A DNA stretch of 64,000 bases from Epiperipatus broadwayi (lineage: Eukaryota > Onychophora > Udeonychophora > Euonychophora > Peripatidae): contig JAQFVV010012402.1 in NCBI GenBank assembly GCA_028023455.1, forward strand, positions 9,902,292 through 9,966,291, written 5' to 3'. Made by a program: the position numbers and the translations under genes. The notes below the pieces were generated by a model, which searched no databases, had not been told where the DNA came from, and worked only from the letters and a program-made list of their open reading frames with translations. Shown piece after piece: positions 1-12,329 of this stretch (its first letter is position 1; each line of letters begins with the position of its first letter).

Positions 1-180
1 TTTTAAATTCCAAGAGATTGTAAAAGACCCAGAAAGAGACCACATGTAAGATGGATGGATGAAATAAGAAAGTGTGCAGGGGGATGTGGAGAAGAGAAGC
101 TAAAGATAGGAAAAGATAGATTGAACTTGGAGAGACCTTCATCCTGCAGTGGATTGATAATAGTTGATGATGATGATGAT
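1..180 (+). mobile_element. LINE 3' end with (TGA)n tail
   Basis: One frame from about position 20 reads as the basic C-terminus of a non-LTR reverse-transcriptase polyprotein: an RPRKRPHVRWMDEIRK-like stretch, then a KDRLN motif and a run of Asp codons made by a (GAT)n tail. RTE-type LINEs typically end in a GRPR..RW.D...R motif and a short microsatellite tail. The fragment is cut by the left edge of the window, so its length cannot be judged. There is no poly(A) tail. It is a dead fragment, and the exact clade is inferred. Confidence 0.6.
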
Positions 181-862
181 ATATTTTATAATATGTGCCT
201 TATTTGTAATATAAAAAGGTAAAAATAATTACAGACTCATTAACCACCTTCTCTATAATGAAAGTAATATTATTTTACATTTTTTTATTATTATCAGCAC
301 ACTGGCACTTAAGCAATTAAACTTACTCTAGATCTTTACTGTAATGGTCAGATTTGTATAGTCAGCAAAACTAATCTTAGAACCAAGGAATGATCACTAA
401 TTTGCATCTCTGTGTGTAACATTGATATAAACCTTCCCACACACAATACAAAGTTGAATCTCATTACCACAAACAATACAAAGTTGAACCTCATTATGTA
501 TGCTCCCAGGACAATTTCCACATGACTATCACATCTGATGTTAGCATATATGCCCTTTTTCTTATATCCCGCTGAGATCAGAAAGACACAAGAGACTCTT
601 AAAACTAAAAATGAATATTAATTGTGGTAAACAAGATGCAAATGCAAGAGGTTACATGTATATAGATTTGCTAGTAACAATAATAGAATAAAGCAAAATA
701 AAAATTCATATATCTAGATTTAAACCTAAGACTATATTATGTTTCTCACAGATAAAAAATAATAATTAATGTTTAAACAGCTTAATTATCGCTAACTTAC
801 ATACAATATAGGCACTATAGACTTTATATGTCTTAATAATCTCCAGTATGAACATTCTATGA

Positions 863-932
863 ATATTGGACTACTAATTAATGGATAATCAAGTAGGATA
901 TTGGACTACTAATTATTGGATAATCAAGTAGG
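863..932. repeat. 35-bp tandem duplication
   Basis: Two near-identical units, each starting ATATTGGACTACTAATTA, lie head to tail at 863 and 898 (period 35). They are not part of any recognised element. Confidence 0.8.
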
Positions 933-1517
933 GTTAAGATAGGAGTGTTTAATTAACTATATTAAAATCACAATCATTAATAGATGACCATAATGGACTT
1001 AGAATCATCTCTGACTATATGCTTGCAGGATCAGATTTTAAAATATATTAAAAGATATGGAGCATGGTGCTATGTTATAAATAAATAGAATTATAACTAA
1101 TGATGAAACAGAGATGGGGTATGCACACCCTGGCAAGGCCCTACTCAAGAATTTCATCAAATCAGAGGATCATATGAAGCAGGAATGAACATCTTTTCCT
1201 ACAGCCAGTATCAAACTTATTGCTATCAAGCAGAAAATTTGTCTGCATTGTTAATAATCTTAAGGACAACAATGAAGATTATCCAAGTATGTAAATATGA
1301 GAAAGTCTGCCTTAGTGTAACCATATCAAGAACACTTAGCCTATCCTTTTTCACAAAGCAGGAATGATCATCTGCACACAGAACAAATACACAAATTAAA
1401 ATAGATAAATAGTCTTACAATGCGATGATTACTAAAAAGAAAATCAAGCATGAGTAGCCACATTATATGCTTGAACAAGCAGTCATATATTTACTTTACC
1501 TGGTTAAATCAAAACCT

Positions 1518-1703
1518 AAATGGTTCATCTAGTATAAGTACTTAAAAAACAATATTAATAATCCCTGCTTAATTGAAGGTCCATCCTAGAGAATGTACTC
1601 ATATATTAAGAAATGGTTCATCTAATATAAATACTTAAAAAACAATATTAATAATCCCTGCTTAATTGAAGGTCCATCCTAGAGAATGTACTCATATATT
1701 AAG
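1518..1703. repeat. 93-bp tandem duplication
   Basis: Two adjacent copies with a period of 93, both starting AAATGGTTCATCTA, differ at only a few bases. This looks like a recent local duplication in intergenic DNA. Confidence 0.9.
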
Positions 1704-2365
1704 AAATATATGATAGCTTGAGAGATCTGTGATTTAGATATATGCTTATAATGAAACATTTATGAGTTTAACATAAATTAAATGACATATATATTTGTTC
1801 TTTCAAAAAATATATATAAATTAATATTATTTTTAAAACTAATTCAATTTATTTTTTATTTGTTTATAAAAAAAATCTGGTTTTCTAATCTTAATAATTG
1901 CAAGAGTAAAGTTTTAATTGAAATGTATGACTGATTATTTTTAGGAAAAACAAAATCTTTGATCCAGGTGAGGGAGGGGGAGTAAAAACATCTGCGGTTC
2001 TAATTCATTATCTTTCTTTTAAGCCAAAGAGGGGGGGGGGAGGATTCTTGGAATTTTAAGAAATAAAAATGGGTTTACAAAATAGCTTTCCATCACCTGA
2101 TCCTCTAGCATATATGTAAGACTTAAAAATATCTGCATTTAGCAATCTATTCAATCATTCTTAATACAGGTTAGTTTAACATATATATAATATTAAAAGT
2201 AAAACATAATACTAATGAAAATTAAAACAAAAATAAATAAATAATACAAGTAAAAGAGAAACATCAAATATATATAAAATGTTTTACTAGTATAGGCATG
2301 CAAAGATCTCATGACTAGGGTTCAGTGTTTTTGCAATTACCTTCACAAAGGCTTTTAAAAAAAAA

Positions 2366-2555
2366 CATAGCAAGATATAAAGAACAGCACATAGGTATGA
2401 TGATGCAGAGCCTGCATGGTACAATTCACATGGTCTTGGATGGCCTTTTCCTTGGATACACATGGCAAGATATAAAAAGCAGCACATAGGTATGATGATG
2501 CAGAGCTTGCATGGTACACAACCCTTTTCTTGGATACTGATAAATGGAGACAGGC
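2366..2555. repeat. 95-bp tandem duplication
   Basis: Two diverged copies share the string AGGTATGATGATGCAGAG and are offset by 95 bases. The overlapping ORFs on the opposite strand are by-products of this duplication, which explains the repeated 'ASSYLCA' peptide in them. Confidence 0.8.
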
Positions 2556-3091
2556 TGGTTCTTCAGAATAGCATAAGACTGAAGGTGGCATAATTGACTA
2601 GTTGGCTTTTTATTTTTGAATGATGGTGTGGCAGATCATTAGACTCAATTCATTTATGATGGCAAGAATTTTGGCACAGATGCACTGGTCAGCAGTCTTT
2701 AGATAGGCAGTAGTTCAACAGTTCTGTCAGGATTTCAAGCTCGTACTCCCCTGGGATAGAAAAGGTGAGGTGAACACAAGTTTCTATTCAAAGATAGTCA
2801 TTATGTGTGCCTTCTAGCAGCCAAATAACTTCTTAAGAATAACTTTGGAGAGCGATCTTGTAAAGAATTTTTTGTCAAAAGACAGTGAAGAAGAATTTTT
2901 TCTCAACAAAGGACAAACTGATTTGAATAGTTTTTCTCAACAAAAGATGAGCTTGATGAATTTTTCATTAACAGACCCCCCCCCCCATCTTTACTTAGAT
3001 ATTTATAATATTTTTCAACAAAAGACATCCAAATTAGTTTTAATTAAAAAATATTTTTGCTGATAATACATTTTGATCAACTTAATTACAA

Positions 3092-4411
3092 TTTAATACT
3101 GTACTTAGACTATAAATAGTCAAAATAAGAGTCATAGATCAATCACATGACTCTATCTCTTAAGCTTGTAAGTTATAAACAATGAGGATTGCCAATTCCT
3201 CTACAAGCTTTATGATAAATGCTTAGCCAAAGCCAGCACTTGACATATCTGTCAGAAACCCCCCCAACCCCTGACCATGGTTTCGTGCTTTGGCACTCCT
3301 CAAAGAGGTGTCAGGGTAAGTTCAGACACTATATATAAAAATACCAATGCAAAGCCAAGCACTTATCTAAAAATTATCTATTGAGTGGAAAATCTGAAAT
3401 TTTCAGACATCTATATGTCTTCAAACCCAGCTATCCAACTCAAATAGCTATATGGGCTGATAGATCTTCAGCCATACCATATATTAGTAGTCTTAGCAAT
3501 ATAAAATTGCATAAGACTTATGGCAGAGACTATAAATAGTCAAAATAAGAATCATAGATCACATGACCCTATCTCTTGAGCATTTATCATAAAGCTTGTA
3601 GAGGACTTGGCAATAACTTACAAGTTTAAGAGATAGGGTCATGTGATCTAAGTCTCTTGGTATGGTTGAAGATCTATCAGCCCCATATAGCTATTTTATT
3701 TGGATAGCTGGGTTTGAAGACATGTAGATGTCTGAAAATTTCAGATTTTCCACTCAATAGATAACTTTTAGATAAGTGCTTGGCTTTGGGTTGGTATTTT
3801 TAGATCTAGTGTCTGAACCTACCCTGACACCCCTCTGAGGAGTGCCAAAGCACAAAACCATGGTGAGGGGTTTGGAGGGAGGGTTCCTGACAGACATTTT
3901 AAGTGCTAGCTCTGGCTAAGCATTTATCATAAAGCTTGTAGAGGAATTGGCAATCCTTAGAGGAGTTGGCAATCCTCATTGTTTATAACTTACAAGCTTA
4001 AGAGATAGGGTCATGTGATCTATGACCTATTTTGACTATTTATGGTCTCTGCCATAAGTCTTATGCAATTTTATATTGCTAAGACTACTAATATATGGTA
4101 TGGCTGAAGATCTATCAGCCCCATATAGCTATTTGAGTTGGATAGCTGGGGTTGAAGATATGTAGATGTCTGAAAATTTCAGTTTTCCACTCAATAGATA
4201 ACTTTTAGATAAGTGCTTGGCTTTGGGTTGGTATTTTTAGATCTAGTGTCTGAACCTAGCCTGACACATCTCTGAGGAGTGCCAAAGCACGAAACCATGG
4301 TCAGGGGATTGGGGGGGGTCCTGACAGATATTTTAAGGGCTGGCTCTGGCTAAGCATTTATCATAAAGCATGTAGAGGAATTGGCAATCCTCATTGTTTA
4401 ATACTGTACTT
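3092..4411. mobile_element. Inverted-repeat element with 15-bp target duplication
   Basis: A 15-base string, TTTAATACTGTACTT, occurs at 3,092-3,106 and again at 4,397-4,411. The 1,290 bases between consist of one roughly 440-bp unit present three times: inverted at 3,107-3,545, then twice in the opposite orientation at about 3,545-3,955 and 3,956-4,396. Shared landmarks are TATAAATAGTCAAAATAAG, GAAGATCTATCAGCC and GGAATTGGCAATCC. There is no coding capacity. A 15-bp duplication is longer than cut-and-paste transposons usually make and suggests target-primed or otherwise unusual integration. The class is unknown. Confidence 0.75.
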
Positions 4412-5499
4412 GTTTATTAATTGGGAAAATTTTTCATATTGTGAATACCTTTTGTCTACGTGCATTCCTTGCAGTAATTAAGCATCAATTAACACCTTTT
4501 TACCACAAGGCCAAATATTGAAGACTTTCTTATAAATATATAATATAAAGTGATTATCTTATTTTTTATTAAACAATTATAAATGTACCTATGCCCTATA
4601 ATTAATCTGCCTTTACCAAATTTATGAAAATATAATGTTCAGGAATTTTAAATAGCCGAATTTTAAATCACTTGTTTTTTATTATCAGAATTTTCTAGAA
4701 TATATTATGCATTTGAACATTTATAATTATTTATCTAATCTCAGCTAACCATGTTCGACTTTTTTTAACACACATATACATGTGCCTTTAGTAAATTTAA
4801 TAAAATAAATTTTACTTTCCCTATAGCAGAGTTTAAAATATTTAGATTAAAAAGTGATATTATTTTATATTTTTTACTATTATCAATGCAGTGACACATC
4901 TGATTAATGAAACTTACTCTAGATCTTTATCTTTTACTTAAAAATGACTTTGAATTGGCTGTAGGTTATCAACCTGTAATCTGAAAAAATTTACAAGATT
5001 TATCTGGCTAGAACTTCAACTCTAGGACCATATACTAAACATTAGATTAAAAAAAAAGGCAAACTAGCTCATTCCTAGACAAACATATTTCTAAGTGCCT
5101 CCAGAAAAATAATGAAGATACTATTCCCCACATTAATCATGTTAATAAGGGCTTTGGAGTGGTTTGTTCTTATATATCTTCTAGCCAATAATTTTTAGAT
5201 ACCCATTTATCAACCAATAATTGAATAACTAAATAGTGACTAAGTGATAAAAAATTTCTAAACTTACTTGGAAGTTTTCAGTTAAAAAAATTCCAAGTTT
5301 CATCTGGATTCAGACTGCCTATTATGAGCTTATCAGGAAAGTGCAATAACAACAGATCTTGTGACTTTTCTAACTAACATAATACATGACCAAACATTAT
5401 ATGTAGTAAAAAACATCTTTTGGCTTTTAGATTTATTCATGCTAATTCAACAAATGATCTAAAAAATAGTGAATAATTCCATAAATATTTTAATTTGCA
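4412..5499. other. AT-rich intergenic DNA, no gene seen
   Basis: Nothing recognisable was found on either strand. There is no long ORF and no repeat matching other parts of the window. Confidence 0.55.
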
Positions 5500-5800
5500 G
5501 AGGCAAACTCTCCATACAGTAGTACCATTCAGGGCAAGCCAGTGTAATCAATGGATGGAAAAGATTTGTGCATAAAATCCTTATCTAGTGCATGCTCATC
5601 CAATATCCCCGAACTAATTTCTAGCTTGTGGCTTTCATCAGTGAGATCCAAGGCTCCTCACTGATGAAATCCACAAGCTGAAAATAGTCTGGGGACATTG
5701 GATAAGTAGGCACAGATAGGGATTTTTATGCACAAACCTTCCTGCATCCATTGAGCGCTACTGTATGGAAAGTTTTTTCTCTGTGAAAACAGCTTGTGTC
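5500..5800. mobile_element. Fold-back MITE, family F1, copy 1
   Basis: Two arms of about 130 bp (about 5,501-5,640 and 5,650-5,785) are inverted copies of each other. The left arm starts GGCAAACTCTCCATACAGTAG and the right arm ends in its complement. The centre holds GGCTTTCATCAGTGAG and its inverse. At least seven other copies of this family lie in the window. There is no ORF. It is a non-autonomous DNA transposon by structure, and its superfamily is not assigned. Confidence 0.8.
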
Positions 5801-8800
5801 ATAATGTTCAAAAATGCAAGATTTTTATCAACCAAGATTTTATAAATATCTATATCTTATTACATAAAAGGATCAATTTAGATGATAAAACTCTACACTA
5901 ACTCTAATGTGCTGCATTTAGAAGTTGAATAATAAGTTACTTATTATAGTGATATAACTATCATAGTTAAATTATTTGTCATTTTGACCAATTTATTGTA
6001 TGAAACAGACCTGGTTTCCTATAAATGCAACATTTCTAGAAAATGCATGATTGACATCATAAAGACTAATTTGATGGATGTGATGTATTGATTCTATTAT
6101 TATAAAATGTATCTTCTTTGAATTGGGCACATGGACTAAATGAATGATAACATGATTAATCCAAACATAATTATTATGAGAGAGTGATCTATTTTATGCT
6201 ATAAAAATTACCTCAAAGATGCTCTGCAAAAATACAATATTGATTGCTTTTGATTGTTGAAGATAAAATCCACAATGGAGCATTGCATTTAAGCAAGGTA
6301 ATGCAAATCTTTTAAAAATTAAAGTTTGCTAAAGAAGAAGTTAGAAGTTAGCATCACAAGATATTATACATAAAAAAAGACTAAAACACCAGTTTTTGCT
6401 ATATGAATATATTGTTTTTCACAGATTGATTTGTTTTGTCACCACAAAATTTATCATTAGTTTTTAACTTTTTATTCATCTATCTTCATTTTTTTCTTTT
6501 TCTATAATTAGAATAATCATCTTTATTTATGAGTGACTGCTAATTGTAAGGAACAACAAAATCCTTGCAATAGTCACCGATTACCCATAGCATGGCCCTG
6601 CATAGTAGACACAAGCATACATTCTGAAATTCTCAGTTCATATATCATGATCTAACATTGACAGTTTTGGTGCTTAAACTTCTTAGGAACTCCCAGATAA
6701 AGTGTGATTATTACTATTAGATATAAAGTGAAAACAACCCTGTTGTCAGAAATGGCCAGAGGACAGTGCCACTGGTGGTTGTATCACTAGGCCCCCCATT
6801 GCCCCATGCCTACATGATCTACACTTTCTGCAAAAATCCAAAAATAAAATGTTTTATTATTTGCTAAATGTAATTACACTTCCAATTTTTTTGTCTGCCA
6901 AAATTCGATAATTTGAAGGCCCTATAATATTGAAGTGATACAATTGTAAAAACATGGATTGTGCAATGATGTAGATTTTTTCAGTTACATGCAATACAAT
7001 ATGTGTGCTTAAATATTTCACAATGTTTTGATCATGTTAATGTGAAATCAGTATAGGTCAAAAATGATTCTCTTCATAAGCAATTTTATCTGTTGAATCA
7101 GAATTTGCAACAAAAAAACAACAACAAAAAACAATAAATTATGACAATACTATTAATAGATTAGCAATAAAATATTCAAGGCAATAACATATAATTTTTA
7201 GCATTATATGTATTTTATTTTGTTTTCTCAAATATTTATTCAATAAAATTGCTCCAAGCCATATTTATACTTTATAAATAATCACAAGAAATAATTATTT
7301 ATACATTATAATTAGTAATTTGTGCAATTTTTTGAATAAATAAAATAAAATACACATAATGCAAAAAATTATATTTTATTTTCTTGAATGTTTTTTTTTT
7401 TTAGTGAATTTTCATTCAAAATGAATAAAATTTTTAGTGAAAAAAATCATTCTTGATTTGATTTATAATTGCAAAGCAATATATTTATATCTTCAAATAA
7501 GATAATTTTTAAAAAAATATCTAATTATTTTTATTAATCCCTCCCATGCTGCATGAAAACATTTCTTCAAGACCTCTTTTTCATGGGCTATGTCTGGTTG
7601 TTGTACTATCAGAATGACAGCAATTTCTAAATGTGCTTATGAATTCTTTCTAATAAAAGATTGAGAACCATTGCCTAATATGATTGTGACTACCTCTGAT
7701 TCATAACATGATTTTCCAAAAATCTTTCTAATTATATTATATTCAATAATTATTTGTAATAATATTGTTTGCATTTCTAGATTTTTGTCTTCAGTAATAA
7801 AACAATTATCAAATACAGGGAATCTAAGCACTTTGTTCCGTTAATCAAAAACATCACCTTAAAATTATCAAAATTTCTTAGTTATAATTTATTAATTAAC
7901 TCAACAAAGTGCTTAGAATTCCTGATAAAAGAATGTATTTTATACACCAAAGAACTAAGAATCTTGAGAAGAAATCTTGACAATTTTTGATATGGTGAAT
8001 TACTAGTACTATTAATAAGCCTTTAGTGAAATATAGTCCATATCAATTGTAGGTAGATGATAGAGATGTAGAATTTTGTTTCTTTTTTCATCATCAGTTA
8101 AATCTCTATAGTATAAACAAATTATTGAGACTTAAGATAATATAGAAGTAAATTTGCTGCTATAATTAATCAATGGTCAGATCAGATATTGGATTTACTT
8201 AGGGGCATTGATTTTTTTTAATCAGCAATCACTCTAAATTTGAATCTAAATAAAACTTACTAAATAATTATTATATAACATAAATTAATATACATAAATC
8301 ATAGGAAGTTATTGACATAAACTTACAAGTATGGATATATGATGTCACATTAGAAAATAAACTGAAGTATAATTTAAAAATAATCAATTTAAAACAAAAC
8401 TGAAACAGACAACTCGCTATAAATAAAAAAATTATTTAATAAATCAGCTTGGTTTTCATTCCTTAATGGAATCTTTTTAGGATGTTTCTTTTTACACAAT
8501 CACATGACCAATTATCCTACAGAAACTCCCTCCCAATGGATATTATTTACATTACATTAAAATAAATATAATTATTAAATACATACATTAAATATAATTA
8601 GTAAAATACATATATGTACATAAAAATGATTAAACTTATTAAATTTCTTTTTTTTCTTTCATAATATATATTGTAATCAAACAAAAAGACTGACCAAAGG
8701 GTGGTGGAAACACAAGAGAAGCCTTACAATCAAACCCACCACTGTGGTCATCAAAAAACCAATCATGTAACCATCCAAATCCATAGAAAAGTCGCAGACC

Positions 8801-9149
8801 AGGAGAACAATCAAAGATTGCATGCAGGCACCATATGACATGGATTTTAAAACACCACTAGAGTAAGAGTCCTTTTGTAGATAATACCATGGCTAAATAC
8901 AATTATTAAAATACAAAGTTCTTTTTATAATTAAAAAAAATTTGTTTTCTTCTCTTACTTCTTAAAATATATTGATTTCAAATATAGTTCTTTTCACTGT
9001 TAAATATCTTATGTTCTAGAAGTATTGTATTTATTTTCAATATGTTTTTTTGCAAGTTTAAAATATTACATCATATGTTTTAAAATATCTTAATCTTAGG
9101 TTTTAAAAACATATATCTCAAATATAGTTTCTTTTATAAGTTTAAGATA
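5801..9149. other. AT-rich intergenic DNA, no gene seen
   Basis: Low-complexity and AT-rich with poly(A/T) tracts. The only structure noted is a degraded inverted repeat at about 7,790-8,000, listed separately. A slightly GC-richer patch near 6,740-6,830 has no recognisable content. Confidence 0.55.
7790..8000. repeat. Degraded inverted repeat
   Basis: GGGAATCTAAGCACTTTGTT near 7,820 is answered by AACAAAGTGCTTAGAATTCC near 7,905 in inverted orientation. A second nested pair (TTTCTTAGTT and AACTAAGAA) follows. It may be the remnant of a fold-back element. Confidence 0.4.
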
Positions 9150-9465
9150 TCACATGATCACCATCTCTTATGCTAGCACATAATTGTTAGTAAACAGGCA
9201 AAACTCCATACAGTAGTGCCACCCTGTGCCGACCAGAGTAATCAATGGATGCCAGAAGGCTTAGGCTAAAATCCCCATCTAGTGCCTACTCATCTAATAT
9301 CCCCAGACTAGTTTCTGGCTTATGGCCTTCATCAGCGAGGAGCCTTGGCACTAGATGGGGATTTTATGCACAAGCCTTCTGGCATCCATTGATTACTCTG
9401 GTCAGCACAGGGTGGCACTACTGTATGGAGAGTTTTGCCTGTTTAATAAGTTTAAGATATCTTGA
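9150..9465. mobile_element. Fold-back MITE, family F1, copy 2
   Basis: This is the best-preserved hairpin of the family. The arms at about 9,197-9,290 and 9,350-9,447 are almost perfect inverted copies. The arm ends share AACAGGCAAAACTC and the inner ends share ATCCCCATCTAGTGCC. The left outer sequence TCACATGATCACCAT matches the outer flank seen in other copies. The 99-aa ORF starting at 9,245 lies on the palindrome and is not a gene. Confidence 0.85.
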
Positions 9466-9895
9466 TCTCGGGTTCAAATTCAGAATAAAATGCACTCAGG
9501 ACAAAATGTTAATGGTAATACTTAACTCCTTAACAAAAATATGATTTTAATTTAAGCTAAGTATAGAACATTTGACATTGATTAAATAATTTCTTTCCTG
9601 CTTCATTTAACTAATGTATTTGAATATAATCATTTTTTATTAAAAAAACCCAAGCATGTAATAATGTTTTAATAATAAATGCTTAAATTTGGGAACCCAT
9701 TTGATGATTCCACTATGTAGTTGTGATAAGACTTTGAGACATTAGAAGTTATTTCAAATTCTTAATTATTTTGTAATCATTTGGCTTATCAGCAAATTAG
9801 TTGATTCTTAATGTTTAGCATGCTTTCTTGACTTCTTTTTTTAGTGAATTCATTCAAAATAGAAATTTATACTCCTCACATAAAACATTGCTTCC
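9466..9895. other. AT-rich intergenic DNA, no gene seen
   Basis: No coding, RNA or repeat signal recognised. Confidence 0.5.
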
Positions 9896-9897
9896 GG

Positions 9898-10172
9898 CAA
9901 GGGTTTCTTTATCGTTAAGCTAAAGCTTGGGGCCTCAGCTGTCAGGGAGTACCTCAATTTTAAGTAAAAAATTAAATATATTTGTAAGTTTTTATTTCAT
10001 ATTTTTAAATTTATATAGTACACGTCTCAAATTTAAACAATGACTTTGCTATTCATTAATAACTGTGTAAATAGACATAAGTATCTTTTTTTATATAATT
10101 AAAAAGAATTGGGGAAGGAGCTTCAATTTTTTGTTAGCTTAGGGCGTTAAAAAATATAAATCCAGCCCTGCT
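9898..10172. mobile_element. Possible hAT-like MITE
   Basis: The block starts CAAGGGTTTCTTTAT and ends with the complement of CAGGGCTGGATTTAT. The termini are imperfectly inverted and start CA-GGG like many hAT ends. The flanking 8-mers, GCTTCCGG and CTTCGGTT, are similar but not identical. Inside, GCTTGGGGCCTCA and GGGAAGGAGCTTCA also partly mirror each other. It lies about 650 bases upstream of the NAT start. Confidence 0.4.
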
Positions 10173-10827
10173 TCGGTTCTCGCTTTTTTTCGGTTGACTC
10201 TGACTACAAGTGTAGATTGTCTTCTAAAAAAATGAATGTTTAGCTTTCGTTCAGTAAAATATATATTATTTAACACGAATAGATAAACTCCCATTAAGTT
10301 GATGTCGATTCTGGCCACGCGACTGATATTCTAATATCCTTCCTCCTCCACACTACGCTTTCCGGGTACACAGCAGGTACTAATTGATTAAAAAAAAATA
10401 ACTTGAAAAAAAGAAAACTTTATTTAATGATTCCCTTGTTCGTATATGGTCCTCTTAAGAAAATATTATTTAGTTAAAGTACCGTATTTGATACCTTTAT
10501 TTTTTCATTATTTATACTTGCATCGTGTTTATGAGCTCGTCGGATTTTCCTCTATATCCTAATTAAAAAGAATAAACACATCACTAAATAAAACGCTGTA
10601 TCATTATTATTTTTTAAAATCACTACATTACATGAAATATTTTAACAAAGTTTACATTAAAAGTTATAGAAGTGTTAGACCTAATCAACTTAACTAACTT
10701 CCAGCAGAGAATCTAATATATTAAATTAACGAACAAGAGCGAGAACTCGAAGAGACTGAATTTTTTTGCCCTCAATTTATAAACATTGTAAATTGACATT
10801 AGACTTTGGACTAATAGGAAGAACAAA
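10173..10827 (+). promoter_or_regulatory. NAT upstream region
   Basis: This stretch has more CpG than its surroundings (for example GTCGATTCTGGCCACGCGAC near 10,303), as expected around a promoter or 5' UTR. No TATA box or splice-acceptor arrangement can be fixed by eye. An in-frame TAA at 10,789-10,791 lies upstream of the NAT start codon, which supports that ATG. The assignment rests on position only. Confidence 0.4.
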
Positions 10828-11712
10828 ATGGAGATCCTTTCGCGACAAGAAGCAATTGACTTCGTGGAAAAAGTTCTCAATGTTCAAAATACATTAAATA
10901 AACTTAGAAGCGATCGCTTGTCATTTATGAACCAAGTTCTCAAAAGCTTTCATTACAATGTTCCATTTCAAAATGTGTTAGTTCTTAAAACTTTAGGAAA
11001 AGGTTTGCCAACATTAAAGGAAATACAATGTGACGTTTTGTCTTTAAAAGGAGGTTTGTGTTATACATTAAATGTATTTTTGAAATATCTTTTTGAAAAT
11101 TTAGGGTTCGATGTTAATTTTGCCAAATCTTCAGTCACAGAAGTTAATAATCATATTATTGTACTAGCCTCGAATGTAGTTAAAACGAATGACCTCTTTC
11201 TCTTAGATGTCGGCTGTGGATTTCCAACATTTGAAGCGGTTCCTCTAGATTTTATTGATAGTTCTCCTATATACATGCAATCATTTTTGGAATATAAGTT
11301 TACAAAAAAAAATTCTGACTGTATAGTTCGCTGGCATCGTGGTGGAGACACTAACCGCTTGGTTTTAGAGACTTCACCAGATGGTTGGAAACGGTTTTAC
11401 GATTTTAGTTTGCAAGTTGTGCCACTATCTTCTTTTTTCACTCGAATGACAGAAATTTATACTATTACAGATTCATCCTTTTTATTACGATCGATAAGAA
11501 TTATATTATTTAAAGAAGATGGTGTATTATATTTTAAAGATAATAAAATATGTTTTCTTCGCGCTGGAAGTGTTAACGAAGTTATTTATTCTTCTGACAA
11601 TCTAGAAGAAATAATTGCCCAAGTTGTGAAAACATTTCCTCAATTTTCGGAAGATGATTTGATTGAAGCTTTTAAACGATGTAATAAAACAGAGGATATA
11701 ATGAAAGTTTGA
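10828..11712 (+). CDS. Arylamine N-acetyltransferase, intronless
   Basis: The 294-aa protein matches the NAT family (acetyl-CoA:arylamine N-acetyltransferase), cytosolic enzymes that move an acetyl group from acetyl-CoA to aromatic amines or hydrazines through a Cys thioester. The fold's hallmarks appear in order. FHYNVPFQN (41-49) is the N-terminal FH..IPFQN motif. KGGLCYTLN carries the nucleophile Cys78. NNHIIVLAS carries His109, and LLDVGCGFP carries Asp127, completing the Cys-His-Asp triad with normal spacing. The length equals the usual 280-300 aa. The start is the first ATG after an in-frame stop at 10,789. The whole reading frame is one exon, as is common for animal NAT coding sequences. 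There are no frameshifts or stops. The nearest neighbours are TEs, so context gives no hint of substrate, and the physiological substrate is unknown. Confidence 0.93.
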   Translation: MEILSRQEAIDFVEKVLNVQNTLNKLRSDRLSFMNQVLKSFHYNVPFQNVLVLKTLGKGLPTLKEIQCDVLSLKGGLCYTLNVFLKYLFENLGFDVNFAKSSVTEVNNHIIVLASNVVKTNDLFLLDVGCGFPTFEAVPLDFIDSSPIYMQSFLEYKFTKKNSDCIVRWHRGGDTNRLVLETSPDGWKRFYDFSLQVVPLSSFFTRMTEIYTITDSSFLLRSIRIILFKEDGVLYFKDNKICFLRAGSVNEVIYSSDNLEEIIAQVVKTFPQFSEDDLIEAFKRCNKTEDIMKV

Positions 11713-11724
11713 TCCCATAAGTGA

Positions 11725-11730
11725 AATAAA
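11725..11730 (+). terminator. Poly(A) signal of NAT
   Basis: A canonical AATAAA lies 13 bases after the NAT stop codon (TGA, 11,710-11,712). Further AATAAA-like sites follow in the AT-rich DNA, so which one is used is not certain. Confidence 0.5.
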
Positions 11731-12329
11731 CAAATTACTAATTTAGGATATATCTCTTGTAGTTTTAGGACTGCTTATTTTGTTTTATGTACTTCAGTCA
11801 AAATTTAATAGGAAAAGGAGAGCGGTGCAACTAAAAAGAGCGAGAGAAGTATTATTTCCGGTTTTTATTTTAAAATAAACTAAAAATAATGAAATAAAAT
11901 TTTGACTAAAATATATTTTCAGTTTTGTACTATGATTACCATTCCTTTTTATTTAGTATATTATGTTCACATAAAAGATGAAGCAATGTTAGGTATACAT
12001 AAATCGTAGTACATAAATTCTTCACTTAAAAAAAAAAAACCGGAATAATTATTAGTATCAGAAAATATTTCTGTAATTTAGAAAAAAAAATAATTCGATT
12101 TAATATTTTAAAAAGGAGAAATTAGTAAAACAATTAAAACTTTTACAAAGTTTATGGATTCCTTAATTAATTAATATATATATTATAAAAGGTCAGATTA
12201 ATCTTGTAAGGAAGTTGAAAACATATAGATTAATCTGATAACTGAAAATACTATTTCTAATTCATATAACTATGTGATGTACTGTAGCTTCTCCTTAAAT
12301 GAATTCAAGAATCTCTCAGCAATTATGCC
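11731..12329. other. AT-rich DNA downstream of NAT, no gene seen
   Basis: Probably NAT 3' UTR grading into intergenic DNA. No repeats matching other parts of the window were seen. Confidence 0.5.

Larger units (their letters stand above)
181..3090. other. AT-rich intergenic DNA, no gene seen
   Basis: No open frame here looks like a known protein. Three local tandem duplications are listed separately. A G10 run sits at 2,031-2,040 and a C11 run at 2,976-2,986. The short ORFs on - between 2,287 and 2,591 are translations of a 95-bp tandem duplication, and the ORF at 2,845-3,063 is low complexity. Confidence 0.6.

Noticed and set aside
2287-2591. Two ORFs on - with a repeated peptide
   Set aside because: They are produced by the 95-bp tandem duplication.
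9245-9544. 99-aa ORF on +
   Set aside because: It runs through the palindrome of an F1 fold-back MITE, so the reading frame is accidental.
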